From: Clostridiaceae bacterium
GTDB taxonomy: Bacteria > Bacillota > Clostridia > DSM-8532
Length of the DNA: 64,000 nucleotides
Reading direction: 5' to 3'
NCBI GenBank assembly: GCA_012719545.1
Contig: JAAYAD010000078.1
Coordinates: forward strand, 1 to 64,000
The position numbers and the translations under genes were made by a program. This document shows, in pieces, positions 17,109 to 25,953 of this stretch. Positions within the stretch are counted from its first letter, which is position 1, and the number at the start of each line of letters is the position of its first letter. Below the pieces are notes generated by a model. The model had not been told where the DNA came from, did not search any database, and saw nothing but the letters and a program-made list of their open reading frames with translations.

Positions 17109-18867
17109 AAAGATAGGCAATACTCTTAAAGGTTTGAATGCGGCCGTATCACGCTTCCCTGTGACTGCCGCTTTTTTGCTTGCAATAGCAATATTAAACA
17201 GCATTGATATTGCAGATGATACAAAGGATTATTTCAAGTACATTCTTGTACTTATTGTGGGTTCTGTCCTAGGCGCAGTTTTCCAGGTTATATACGAAAG
17301 ATTCTTCTATAAAAGCTTTGCCAGGTTAATTTTAACGGGCACAGCACTTCTTCTTACCTTTGGTTACTATCTTATAATTGAGCCTCTGCCCAGAGTAACC
17401 GTTGAAGCAGGCATGAGAACTATAGTTGCTCTGTTTGTTCTCTTTATTGCATTTTTGCTTTTACCAGTTGTTAAAAGCAGAATTAGCTTTAATGAAAGCT
17501 TTATGGCAGCTTTTAAGGCGCTGTTTATTGCTTTGTTTTATTCCCTTGTTTTATATGCCGGCGTGAGCATAATAATTGCCGGGATTAATACGCTCCTTTT
17601 CCCGGTTGACAGTGATGCATACGCCCACGCAGCCAATATTATATTTGTCCTATTTGCAACCATTTACTTTCTTGCTCTTATTCCTGTTTATCCAAAGGGT
17701 AAAGAAAACGATGAAGAGGATATCAGAAAGGAAGAAATTGCACATAGTAAGGCTGTTTGCCCAAGATTTCTGGAAGTTCTGATTTCTTACATCATAATTC
17801 CCCTCACAGCAGTTTTCACGGTAATACTTCTTATTTACATCATAATAAATATCGGAGGCAGGTTCTGGACTGACAACCTTTTGGAACCCATGCTGGTTGC
17901 ATATTCAATAGTAGTGATAATTGTATATATACTGTCCAGCAGGCTTAATAACAACTTTGCCATGCTTTTTAAAAAGATTGTCCCCAAGGCTATGATTCCC
18001 ATTGTTGTCTTCCAGACAGTTGCGTCCATACTTAAAATAAGCGATTCCGGCATTACCCATAGCCGCTATTATGCAATATTGTATGGCATTTTTGCAGCTC
18101 TGGCAGGCATTGCTTTCAGCATTCTGCCGGTAGAAAAAAACGGCATTGTTGCCGCCATGCTGATTGTTTTCTCAACCATATCCGTTGTCCCTCCCGTTGA
18201 TGCCTTTACAGTAAGCAGGATAAATCAAATCAACAGGCTTGAGGACGTGCTTATAAAGAACAATATGCTGCAAAACAATCAGGTTACCCCGAATTCCTCT
18301 TTATCTTCCGAAGACAAGCAGAAAATAACGGGAGCAATAAACTATCTTGAAAAAATGGAATACACAAAATACATCTCCTGGCTTCCGGAAGATTACGATT
18401 TTTACAGCACCTTCGGGTTCAGCCGGTATGATTTGCCCGACAAGGACAGAACTTATATTAACCTGGTTCTTGAACAGGGTGCCCCTGTCAATATTGAAGG
18501 ATATGATTATCTCTTCAGAACCAGCATCTTTTTTGCCGGTCAGGAGGGCACCACAGAACAATTGGGCGTCATTGAAAAAGATGGGGTAAAATACACCCTC
18601 AATAAAAAAGTATCCGGCGGGGTATGTGATATATATATTTCTGACCAGGCCGGAAATACCGTTATAAGTGCCTCAACAAAGGAATTCTTTGAAAGGTTTG
18701 AGGATTATTCTTCAATCAGCACCGTTATATCAGTTGAAGAAGCCACCTACAGGGTTGAAAACGGGCGTGCTTCCATTGCCATTGTATTGCAAATCCTTGA
18801 CATGGAGCAGAACTCAGACACCACCTATTACAACGCTGAGGTATATGTACTGGCAGGCATTAAGTAA
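17095..18867 (+). CDS. DUF4153-like multi-spanning membrane protein
   Basis: This 590-residue protein has about twelve predicted membrane segments in residues ~20-380, then a soluble C-terminal domain of ~200 residues that opens KITGAINYLEKMEYTKYISWLPEDYDFYSTFGF. The layout agrees with the DUF4153 family, whose function is unknown. The ATG at 17095 is preceded by AAAGGACGCGGCT and overlaps the MFS gene by 14 bp. Its 3' end overlaps the 3' end of the convergent malY-like gene by eight bases. I see no catalytic motif. Confidence 0.7.
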   Translation: MRRIEKIGNTLKGLNAAVSRFPVTAAFLLAIAILNSIDIADDTKDYFKYILVLIVGSVLGAVFQVIYERFFYKSFARLILTGTALLLTFGYYLIIEPLPRVTVEAGMRTIVALFVLFIAFLLLPVVKSRISFNESFMAAFKALFIALFYSLVLYAGVSIIIAGINTLLFPVDSDAYAHAANIIFVLFATIYFLALIPVYPKGKENDEEDIRKEEIAHSKAVCPRFLEVLISYIIIPLTAVFTVILLIYIIINIGGRFWTDNLLEPMLVAYSIVVIIVYILSSRLNNNFAMLFKKIVPKAMIPIVVFQTVASILKISDSGITHSRYYAILYGIFAALAGIAFSILPVEKNGIVAAMLIVFSTISVVPPVDAFTVSRINQINRLEDVLIKNNMLQNNQVTPNSSLSSEDKQKITGAINYLEKMEYTKYISWLPEDYDFYSTFGFSRYDLPDKDRTYINLVLEQGAPVNIEGYDYLFRTSIFFAGQEGTTEQLGVIEKDGVKYTLNKKVSGGVCDIYISDQAGNTVISASTKEFFERFEDYSSISTVISVEEATYRVENGRASIAIVLQILDMEQNSDTTYYNAEVYVLAGIK

Positions 18868-20029
18868 GTGCCTTATAAAGCTGGTTAAAGGCTTTTTCCA
18901 GCACAGCTCTTGGACAGGCAATATTAACCCGCATAAAGCCCCTGCCCTCCGGGCCAAAGCCTTCTCCATTGCTAAGCCAGAGCTTTGCCTTGTTGACAAT
19001 TAAATTCTCAAGTTCATCATTGTCCATACCAAGGCCGTTGAAATCAAGCCACACAAGATAAGTGCCCTGGGGTTCCACCAGTTTTATCCCAGGCATTTTT
19101 TCATTAAGGAAGCTTCTTATAAAATCCAGGTTTCCTTTTAAGTAGACCAGTAATTCGTCAAGCCATTTGGCTCCATATGTATAGGCAGCCTTGCAGGCAG
19201 CAAGGCCCATGGTATTAAGCTGGCTGTAGCCTGTACGCTTAATTTCCTCCCTGAATTTTCTTCTGATTGCCTCGTTGGCTATAAAAATGTTGGAAACCTG
19301 CAAGCCCGCAAGGTTAAAGGTTTTGCTGGGCGCAGTCATTACAATGGAATTTTCAAGGTATTCTTTCTTAAGTCCTGCAAAGACATGGTGTTTATACCCG
19401 GCATAGGTAAAGTCGGCGTGAATTTCATCGGAAACAACAAGCACACCATGTTTTCTGCATATATCCCCCATCATTATAAGTTCTTCCTTGGTCCATACCC
19501 TTCCCACAGGGTTATGGGGGCTGCAGAGGATAAACATCTTTACATTATTCTCTGCAATTTTGGTCTCAAAGTCATCAAAATCTATGCGGTATGCTCCATT
19601 CTCATAGACAAGAGGGTTGTTTACAAGCTTTCGGTTATTGGCAATAATTGTATCAGAAAAGGGATAGTAAACCGGCCTTTGAATCATTACCGCATCCCCT
19701 TCATTTGTAAGGGCGCGTATGCTGGCTGCTATGGCAAAGACAACTCCCGGGGTTTTTACAAGCCAACCGGGCTCAATGGTAAAGTTAAACCTTTCCTTAA
19801 ACCAATTGTATAATGCTTCAAAATAGTCTTTCTTAACCTCAGTATATCCAAATATACCGTGCTGGCTTGCATTTACAAGAGCATCTATTACTTCGGGGGG
19901 CACCTTAAAATCCATGTCTGCTACCCATAAGGGAATGACATCATGCGGCTTTCCCCTCTCAACTGCAAAATCGTATTTGATAGAATTGGTGTATTTTCTG
20001 TCAATTATCTCGTCAAAATTATAGCTCAT
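18860..20029 (-). CDS. MalY/PatB-type PLP-dependent cystathionine beta-lyase
   Basis: This 389-residue fold-type I PLP enzyme probably cleaves cystathionine (or cysteine-S-conjugates) to homocysteine, pyruvate and ammonia. The start MSYNFDEIIDRKYTNSIKYD..., the segment VIPLWVADMDFKVPPEVIDAL and the PLP lysine in TAPSKTFNLAGLQ are typical of MalY/PatB. LCSPHNPVGRVWTKEEL and VSDEIHADF supply further cofactor contacts. The gene lies 97 bases downstream of a cystathionine gamma-synthase-type gene on the same strand, so together they could run transsulfuration toward methionine. General aminotransferase activity is an alternative seen in this family. Confidence 0.88.
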   Translation of the reverse strand: MSYNFDEIIDRKYTNSIKYDFAVERGKPHDVIPLWVADMDFKVPPEVIDALVNASQHGIFGYTEVKKDYFEALYNWFKERFNFTIEPGWLVKTPGVVFAIAASIRALTNEGDAVMIQRPVYYPFSDTIIANNRKLVNNPLVYENGAYRIDFDDFETKIAENNVKMFILCSPHNPVGRVWTKEELIMMGDICRKHGVLVVSDEIHADFTYAGYKHHVFAGLKKEYLENSIVMTAPSKTFNLAGLQVSNIFIANEAIRRKFREEIKRTGYSQLNTMGLAACKAAYTYGAKWLDELLVYLKGNLDFIRSFLNEKMPGIKLVEPQGTYLVWLDFNGLGMDNDELENLIVNKAKLWLSNGEGFGPEGRGFMRVNIACPRAVLEKAFNQLYKALT

Positions 20030-20081
20030 ACCAAATTCATCTCCATATACGCCTGAACCTGATTTATCTTAACTTTCTAAA

Positions 20082-20119
20082 TTTAGTTCTTACTTTATTG
20101 AGTTAACATTAGAACTAAA
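20082..20119. repeat. Inverted repeat between the two sulfur amino-acid genes
   Basis: A perfect 9-bp inverted repeat (TTTAGTTCT / AGAACTAAA) spaced by 20 bases lies in the 97-base gap between the gamma-synthase-type gene and the malY-like gene. There is no T-run on either side. It is more likely an operator or mRNA processing element than a terminator, but no regulator can be named. Confidence 0.4.
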
Positions 20120-20126
20120 GAATAAT

Positions 20127-21260
20127 CTATTTTAATGACCTGTCCAGATCTGCAATAATATCCTCCACATTTTCGATACCCACTGAAAGACGCAGCAGGC
20201 GTTCATCTATACCCTTCTTCTCCCGTTCTTCCTGAGGTATATCAGCATGGGTCTGAAGCATGGGGTATGTAATCAGTGTTTCCACTCCCCCAAGGCTTTC
20301 AGCATAAAGTACCACTTGTACATTCTCCAGAAGCCGCCTTGCTGTAATTTCGTTGTCCACCTTAAATGAAATCATTGCTCCAAATCCCCTTGCCTGCTTT
20401 TTGCTTATTTCATATCCCGGATGGGTTGGAAGTCCTGCATAATACACCGCTTTTACCTTTGGATGGGTTAAAAGCCAATTGGCAATTCTCATGGCATTTA
20501 CCTGCTGTTTGTCCATTCTTATTGCCAAAGTTTTAATGCCCCTAATCATAAGCCAGCTGTCAAATGGAGACAAACAGGCACCTGTGGTTTTATAGATAAA
20601 TCTGAGCTGCTCGGCTATCTCATTGGTCCGTGCTACCAGCAATCCCCCAAGGGTATCGTTATGGCCCGAAAGATATTTTGTTCCGCTGTGTACTACAATA
20701 TCTGCCCCAAGCAGGAGAGGATTCTGATAATAGGGTGTCAGGAATGTATTGTCCACAATCAAAAGTAAATTGTGTTCCCTTGTTATTTGGGCTACTGCGG
20801 CAATATCGGTTACATCCATCATGGGATTTGTAGGAGTTTCTATAAACACTGCCTTTGTATTGTCTCTGAGGTTATTTTTGATTGCAGTTATATCCGCGGT
20901 ATTGACATAGCTGAAAGAAAGGCCGTTTTTCATGGATATATGGGTAAACAGCCTGTGGGAGCCCCCATATAAATCGTCCGAAGCAATAATATGGTCCCCT
21001 GGCTTAAAAAGCTCCATCATTGCTGTAATTGCAGCCATACCGGAGGAAAAGGCTATGGCATCCACACCACTTTCCAGTTTTGCAACTATTTTCTCAAGCT
21101 GTTCCCTGGTTGGATTCTGCACACGGGAATAATCATAACTGGTGCTTGCTCCAACTCCCGGATGCACAAATGTGGCCGACTGATATATAGGAACCGAAAT
21201 CGCTCCTGTACTATTCGTCCTGTCTTCGCTTCCGTGAACACAGAGTGTCGAGATATCCAT
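20127..21260 (-). CDS. Cys/Met metabolism PLP enzyme (cystathionine gamma-synthase / gamma-lyase type)
   Basis: This 377-residue PLP enzyme is of the transsulfuration family. The PLP lysine is in VVHSGTKYLSGHNDTLGG near residue 195. Other signatures are YDYSRVQNPTREQLEKIVAKLE, AFSSGMAAITAMM and SLGGVETLITYPMLQTHADIP. Family members include cystathionine gamma-synthase, cystathionine beta- and gamma-lyases and methionine gamma-lyase, and they cannot be separated by eye. The short N-terminus (CVHGSEDRTNSTGAISVPIYQSATF) and the adjacent beta-lyase gene favour gamma-synthase. The ~190-base upstream region shows no S-box riboswitch. Confidence 0.9.
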   Translation of the reverse strand: MDISTLCVHGSEDRTNSTGAISVPIYQSATFVHPGVGASTSYDYSRVQNPTREQLEKIVAKLESGVDAIAFSSGMAAITAMMELFKPGDHIIASDDLYGGSHRLFTHISMKNGLSFSYVNTADITAIKNNLRDNTKAVFIETPTNPMMDVTDIAAVAQITREHNLLLIVDNTFLTPYYQNPLLLGADIVVHSGTKYLSGHNDTLGGLLVARTNEIAEQLRFIYKTTGACLSPFDSWLMIRGIKTLAIRMDKQQVNAMRIANWLLTHPKVKAVYYAGLPTHPGYEISKKQARGFGAMISFKVDNEITARRLLENVQVVLYAESLGGVETLITYPMLQTHADIPQEEREKKGIDERLLRLSVGIENVEDIIADLDRSLK

Positions 21261-21453
21261 ATGGTCCCCTCCTGCCGTTCAGTATTAATCTGAATTAATC
21301 TTACAATTATTACTATTCATATAGGTATTGTTATTATTATAGCCACTATATTGACGGTGTCAAGTACTTTTTGGATGTTTTGAGCTTGGATATTGAAAAG
21401 AAAGTTTACTCGTTATAACATAGATTTAAACTTTGATTTATCAGGAGCTTTAT

Positions 21454-22155
21454 ATGGAAAAAAGAGAAACAGGCAGAGCAAGAATATGGGAGTTGGATTT
21501 CTTAAGGGGAATTGCTCTTATTTTAATGATATATTTTCATGTTATCTTTGATCTTTACGAATTCTATAATGTGCCCGTAAGCTATTACAGCGGCATTAAT
21601 TATTACATAGGCAAGACTTCTGCCATTCTTTTCATGCTCCTATCAGGAATCAGTTCATCTTTAAGCAGAAGCAACATTAAAAGGGGCCTGAAAATTTTAG
21701 GAATAGCTCTGGTTATTACACTGGTTTCCCATTTGTACAATCCTGACTTTGGCATTAAGTTCGGTATTCTGCACTTTTTGGGAATATGCATGCTGCTCTA
21801 TCCCCTTTTCTCAAAATTAAATAAGTATTTACTCATTCTTATTGGCACAGGAAAAATTGTTCTTGGCCGATTCATTTCAAATATAAGCGTTGCAAATGAC
21901 TACTTGTTTCCCTTTGGCATATACTCGCCTACCTTTGTATCATCCGACTACTATCCCTTAATTCCATGGCTGGGTGTGTTCCTCTACGGCATTGCCCTCG
22001 GTAAATTTCTTTATTCCAAAAAGCAGAGCATTATTCCTTTTAAAATTAAGGACAATCCCGTAAGCATAATTGGCAGGCATACATTGACTGTATATTTGCT
22101 ACACCAGCCTGTAATTCTTGCAATTTTATGGCTTATATTCTACCTTAAAGGATGA
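21454..22155 (+). CDS. DUF1624/HGSNAT-like membrane acyltransferase
   Basis: This 233-residue integral membrane protein has about seven hydrophobic helices. The N-terminus ELDFLRGIALILMIYFHVIFDL has the Arg-Gly and His pattern of DUF1624 (heparan-alpha-glucosaminide N-acetyltransferase catalytic-like) proteins. The C-terminal IGRHTLTVYLLHQPVI is shared with related membrane acyltransferases. It may transfer acyl groups to an envelope sugar, but the substrate is unknown. I chose the ATG at 21454 because AGGAG precedes it by six bases; the in-frame TTG 21 bases upstream contains that site within its coding stretch. It appears to be a single-gene unit. Confidence 0.78.
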   Translation: MEKRETGRARIWELDFLRGIALILMIYFHVIFDLYEFYNVPVSYYSGINYYIGKTSAILFMLLSGISSSLSRSNIKRGLKILGIALVITLVSHLYNPDFGIKFGILHFLGICMLLYPLFSKLNKYLLILIGTGKIVLGRFISNISVANDYLFPFGIYSPTFVSSDYYPLIPWLGVFLYGIALGKFLYSKKQSIIPFKIKDNPVSIIGRHTLTVYLLHQPVILAILWLIFYLKG

Positions 22156-22282
22156 CATTGCCAATAGAAAGAAAAAGAGATTGCCTGTCCTATAAAAAGA
22201 TATGCCAAATCCCAATTTTGAGGACAGATTTTCCCTAATAGTTTATTTATGCAATTTTACAAAACAAAAAATTCAAAATCTA

Positions 22283-22311
22283 TTGACAAAAGGAATGTTA
22301 GCGCATAAAAT
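22283..22311 (+). promoter_or_regulatory. SigA-type promoter of the liv operon
   Basis: TTGACA, a 17-base spacer and TAAAAT lie about 80 bases ahead of the T-box leader. This is a near-consensus vegetative promoter and is the likely origin of the leader and liv transcript. The rest of the 22156-22744 gap holds only a weak inverted repeat (CTGTCCT at 22185-22191, AGGACAG at 22221-22227) after the DUF1624 gene. Confidence 0.75.
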
Positions 22312-22389
22312 AATTAAAAACAACGAGAATTACATCCTGTAACGCGTTAAAGTGTTATTTGTGCAACAACTTTATACGGCATTAATGCT

Positions 22390-22660
22390 ATGATTGGGAA
22401 AATAGCATAAGACCTATACTACAGAGAACTTATCATTTGCTGAGAGATAAGGTATGGTCTGTGTGAAAAATCACCCATGAGCAGTCAGCTGAAGAACAGC
22501 AATGTTTGTGTAAGCGCGACCGGTTGACACCCGTTACAGTGTAAAACATTTTTGGCCTTTGTCAAAGATGTTCAGAGGTGGCTGCATATTTGGCAGCAAT
22601 AAGAGTGGTACCGCAGAACTGTTAAGTTTTGTCTCTTTCGTGGAGACAAAGCTTTTTTGT
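22390..22660 (+). promoter_or_regulatory. T-box riboswitch controlling the liv operon
   Basis: This is a tRNA-sensing leader that attenuates transcription. The antiterminator T-box AGAGTGGTACCGCAGAA is at 22602-22618, close to the consensus. Upstream are the stem I elements ATTGGGAA, ACAGAGAACTTATC and GCTGAGAGATAAG, and the conserved linker CCCGTTACAG near 22528. In the sequence GAGCAGTCAGCTGAA, the best placed specifier is GTC (22484-22486), a valine codon followed by A, although CTG (Leu) nearby cannot be excluded. A terminator hairpin follows at 22628-22658. The location before branched-chain amino-acid uptake genes fits a valine specifier. The exact fold was not computed. Confidence 0.9.
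22628..22658 (+). terminator. T-box leader terminator
   Basis: An 8-bp stem (TTTGTCTC / GAGACAAA) with a 7-base loop is followed by GCTTTTTT. It starts ten bases after the T-box sequence and would compete with the antiterminator, allowing read-through into livJ only when uncharged tRNA is bound. Confidence 0.9.
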
Positions 22661-22744
22661 TATATAGGGTTTCCGACAAACGGAGGTTCTAAAAAACAAA
22701 TTATGACATATAAAAATTAAAAACCAATAAAAGGAGAGAGTAAC

Positions 22745-23896
22745 ATGAAGAAAGTTCTTAGCCTTACGCTTGTATTAGTACTTATCTCTACACTTTTTGC
22801 AGGCTGTTCAGGAGCTGCAAACTCAAACGAAATCCGTATTGGTATCAACTACGAGTTGACCGGTAAGATTGCTACATATGGTCAGAGCTCTGTAGAAGGT
22901 ATCGAACTTGCTCTTGAGCAGATCAACGCTGCTGGCGGAGTTAACGGAAAATTAATCAAAGCTACAAAGTATGACAACAAGTCCGACAATGCTGAAGCAA
23001 CCACCCTTACCACAAAGCTTATTACAAAGGATAAGGTTATAACAGTATTGGGACCCGCTACTTCCGGTGCTTTCAAGTCAACAATTCCTGTTGCAATTAA
23101 GAATAAGGTTCCCGTTATTTCAGGTTCTGCTACCGCCGATGATGTTACCGTTGATAAAAACGGTGTAAAAGAATACGCTTTCCGTATTTGCTTCAATGAT
23201 TCCTACCAGGGAACCGCTATGGCAAACTTTGCTCTTAACAACCTTTCCAAGAAAAAGGCAGTTGTTATTATGGACAGCTCCAGTGACTATGGTAAAGGTC
23301 TTGCAGAGAACTTCGTTACCACCTTTATTGCTGGCGGCGGCGAAGTAGTTGCTCAGGAAGCATATGTTGCCGGTGACAAGGACTTTAACGCGATCATCAC
23401 AAAGATTAAAGATAAGGACTTTGATGTCATCTTCATTCCTGGTTATTATGAAGAAGCCGGTCTTATCATAAAGCAGGCACGTACCCAGGGTATTGATGTT
23501 CCTATTCTCGGAGCTGACGGCTTTGACTCACCTGTACTCCTTGAGCTTGCAGGTCCTGAGGCACTTAACAATGTTTACTACTCCAACCACTATTCATCCC
23601 TTGATCAGGATCCCAAGGTTGTTAAGTTCATCCAGGACTTTAAGGCTAAATACAATAAAGAACCCGATGCTTTCGCTGCTCTCGGATATGACCTTGCAAT
23701 GTTTGCTGTAGACGCTATCTCCCGTGCTAAGGAACTTACCGGACCTGCAGTTAAGGAAGCTCTTGAAGCAACTGAGAATTTCGAAGGCATTACCGGTTCC
23801 TTCAGCGTTGATGAATTCCACAACCCTGTTAAGGCTATCGTAGTTATCGGTCTTGAAAACGGTGTTCCTGCAACCAGTATTAAAGCAGGTCAATAA
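22745..23896 (+). CDS. livJ: Branched-chain amino-acid ABC transporter substrate-binding lipoprotein
   Basis: This 383-residue extracytoplasmic lipoprotein captures leucine, isoleucine or valine for the LivHMGF transporter. The signal peptide ends in the lipobox LFAGC with Cys21 as lipidation site. The mature protein has the type I periplasmic-binding fold: IRIGINYELTGKIATYGQSSVEGIELALEQINAAGGVNG, then GPATSGAF and PVISGSATADDVT. It starts about 87 bases after the T-box terminator, behind AAGGAGAG. A strong hairpin follows the gene, consistent with higher levels of livJ than of the downstream genes. Confidence 0.95.
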   Translation: MKKVLSLTLVLVLISTLFAGCSGAANSNEIRIGINYELTGKIATYGQSSVEGIELALEQINAAGGVNGKLIKATKYDNKSDNAEATTLTTKLITKDKVITVLGPATSGAFKSTIPVAIKNKVPVISGSATADDVTVDKNGVKEYAFRICFNDSYQGTAMANFALNNLSKKKAVVIMDSSSDYGKGLAENFVTTFIAGGGEVVAQEAYVAGDKDFNAIITKIKDKDFDVIFIPGYYEEAGLIIKQARTQGIDVPILGADGFDSPVLLELAGPEALNNVYYSNHYSSLDQDPKVVKFIQDFKAKYNKEPDAFAALGYDLAMFAVDAISRAKELTGPAVKEALEATENFEGITGSFSVDEFHNPVKAIVVIGLENGVPATSIKAGQ

Positions 23897-23938
23897 TTAT
23901 ATAAAATAACAATTGCATAATATTGTTGATGAATTTAA

Positions 23939-23974
23939 CATATAAGTGGGGACTTTTATGCTCCCACTTATATG
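23939..23974 (+). promoter_or_regulatory. Strong intergenic hairpin after livJ
   Basis: A perfect 12-bp stem (CATATAAGTGGG / CCCACTTATATG) with a 12-base loop lies 42 bases after livJ. No T-run follows, so it is probably an mRNA 3'-end stabiliser or partial attenuator, giving an excess of binding protein over transporter as in other liv-like operons. The function is inferred from position and structure. Confidence 0.7.
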
Positions 23975-24090
23975 CATTTATCAACAAAAAACAGGTACTA
24001 TTTGACAATAAGATATTTTTGTATTCCATAAGACCTCCAACCTGGATTGCTTTTAAATCCTGATTGGCGATTGAAAGAAGGGAAGACACT

Positions 24091-24978
24091 TTGGAACAAT
24101 TCTTACAACAGATAATTAACGGCATATCTTTAGGAAGCATTTATGCTCTTATTGCTCTGGGGTATACCATGGTTTACGGTATTATTAACCTCATCAATTT
24201 TGCTCATGGCGATGTCTATATGATTGGCGCATATATAGGCTATTACTGCATGACCTTTTTAAAATTAGGATTTTTGCCTTCCCTGGTCATTGCAATGGTA
24301 ATATGCACTTTACTAGGCATCGCTATTGAGAAGATTGCCTATAAACCTTTGCGTAATTCTCCAAGAATTGCTGTCCTGATTACTGCAATTGGTGTTTCGC
24401 TGTTCATAGAATACGCCACCATGTTCATTGTAAGCGCCAACGTCCGTTCATATCCCCAGATAACAGAAGGACTTCTGGCTCAGTCATTCAAGGTGGGAAA
24501 CATCACTATTACAGCACAGCAAGTCATTATTCTTGTAGTTACCGTTATACTCATGGTACTTCTTCAGTTCATAGTTAAGAAAACCAGAATAGGAAAGGCA
24601 ATGCGTGCCGTTTCACTGGATAAGGACGCAGCAGAGCTAATGGGCATTAATGTTAATACAACAATCTCCTTCACTTTTGCCTTAGGCTCGGCTTTGGCAG
24701 GTGCCGCAGGTGTCCTTGTCGGATTGTATTACAGTTCCATTAACCCATTCATGGGAGTAATGCCTGGCTTAAAGGCATTCGTTGCAGCTGTTTTCGGCGG
24801 AATCGGAATTATCCCCGGCGCTATGGTCGGAGGCTACTGCATCGGTATGGTTGAAGTACTTGTTTCCGGATACGGAAATTCCAAGTTCAGAGATGCCGTT
24901 GTATTCGCAATTCTGATTCTCATTCTTATAGTTAAGCCTGCAGGATTATTTGGCAAAAACACAAGGGAGAAGGTTTAG
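24091..24978 (+). CDS. livH: Branched-chain amino-acid ABC transporter permease LivH
   Basis: This 295-residue membrane permease forms the transport channel with LivM. The N-terminus EQFLQQIINGISLGSIYALIALGYTMVYGIINLINFAHGDVYMIGA is almost diagnostic of LivH, and about eight hydrophobic helices follow. I chose the TTG at 24091 because this gives the usual family N-terminus and a purine-rich AAGGGAAG lies before it. The in-frame TTG 27 bases upstream has no ribosome site. The next gene, livM, starts three bases after its stop. Confidence 0.94.
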   Translation: MEQFLQQIINGISLGSIYALIALGYTMVYGIINLINFAHGDVYMIGAYIGYYCMTFLKLGFLPSLVIAMVICTLLGIAIEKIAYKPLRNSPRIAVLITAIGVSLFIEYATMFIVSANVRSYPQITEGLLAQSFKVGNITITAQQVIILVVTVILMVLLQFIVKKTRIGKAMRAVSLDKDAAELMGINVNTTISFTFALGSALAGAAGVLVGLYYSSINPFMGVMPGLKAFVAAVFGGIGIIPGAMVGGYCIGMVEVLVSGYGNSKFRDAVVFAILILILIVKPAGLFGKNTREKV

Positions 24979-24981
24979 GCT

Positions 24982-25950
24982 GTGAAAAAGATATTTGAAA
25001 ATGATGGATTGAAAAAGCTAATATTGCTTATACTCATCTTTGGAATAGTTCAATTGCTTATTACAACCGGCATTATAAGCCCTTACTTGCAGGAAACACT
25101 GGTTACTCTCTGTATAAATATAATTCTTGCAGTGAGTCTTAATCTGATTACAGGCTTTACCGGTCAGCTTTCACTTGGACATGCGGGATTCATGTCAATC
25201 GGCGCCTATACCTGCGCTCTAATAACTCTGAACATGCCTACAACTACAGGTTTCATTCTGGGTGTTCTGGCAGGCGCGGTAACCGCCGCATTATTCGGAT
25301 TCCTGGTTGGTCTTCCTACTTTGCGCCTTAAGGGTGACTATCTGGCTATTGCAACCCTTGGTATGGCTGAAATCATCAAGGTTATATTTATAAACCTGGA
25401 CAGCATTACCAATGGTGCAGCAGGCCTTAATAATATTCCTCAGTTTGTTACATGGCCATGGATGTTCCTCTTTACAGCAGGTACGATTTTGATCATAACC
25501 AACCTGTTGAATTCTTCCCACGGCCGAGCCTGTATCTCCATCAGAGAAGATGAGATTGCATCAGAAGCCATGGGTATCAATACCACAAAATACAAAGTGG
25601 CTGCCTTTACAATTGGCGCATTTTTCGCAGGAATTGCAGGTGCACTTTATGCGTCCAATTTCTACTTCATTGAACCCAACCAGTTCGGATTCCTGAAATC
25701 AATAGACGTACTGGTTATAGTAGTTTTCGGCGGTATGGGCAGCATTTCAGGTTCGGTAATAGCGGCCACTGCCTTAGCTGTTATTTCAACCCTTCTTCAG
25801 TCCTTCTCTGAAGTCCGGATGATTCTTTATGCTGTACTTCTTGTAATAATTATGATTTTCCGTCCACAGGGCCTTATGGGTTCAAAAGAATTATCCCTTT
25901 CGGTGTTGGGCAGACTTGGCAATTCCGATTCAAAGAAAGGGAGGGTTTAA
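24982..25950 (+). CDS. livM: Branched-chain amino-acid ABC transporter permease LivM
   Basis: This 322-residue permease is the partner of LivH. The family core NLITGFTGQLSLGHAGFMSIGAYTCAL is present near residue 55. The GLPTLRLKGDYLAIATLGMAEIIK and EDEIASEAMGINTTKYK segments, which include the cytoplasmic coupling loop to the ATPases, are also clear. The start is GTG at 24982, with AGAAGG eight bases upstream. It lies between livH and livG with gaps of three bases on each side, so it is plainly one operon. Confidence 0.95.
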   Translation: MKKIFENDGLKKLILLILIFGIVQLLITTGIISPYLQETLVTLCINIILAVSLNLITGFTGQLSLGHAGFMSIGAYTCALITLNMPTTTGFILGVLAGAVTAALFGFLVGLPTLRLKGDYLAIATLGMAEIIKVIFINLDSITNGAAGLNNIPQFVTWPWMFLFTAGTILIITNLLNSSHGRACISIREDEIASEAMGINTTKYKVAAFTIGAFFAGIAGALYASNFYFIEPNQFGFLKSIDVLVIVVFGGMGSISGSVIAATALAVISTLLQSFSEVRMILYAVLLVIIMIFRPQGLMGSKELSLSVLGRLGNSDSKKGRV

Positions 25951-25953
25951 AAT

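Noticed and set aside
21261-21453. S-box (SAM) riboswitch upstream of the gamma-synthase-type gene
   Set aside because: None of the conserved S-box stem sequences or a following terminator are present in the ~190-base gap.
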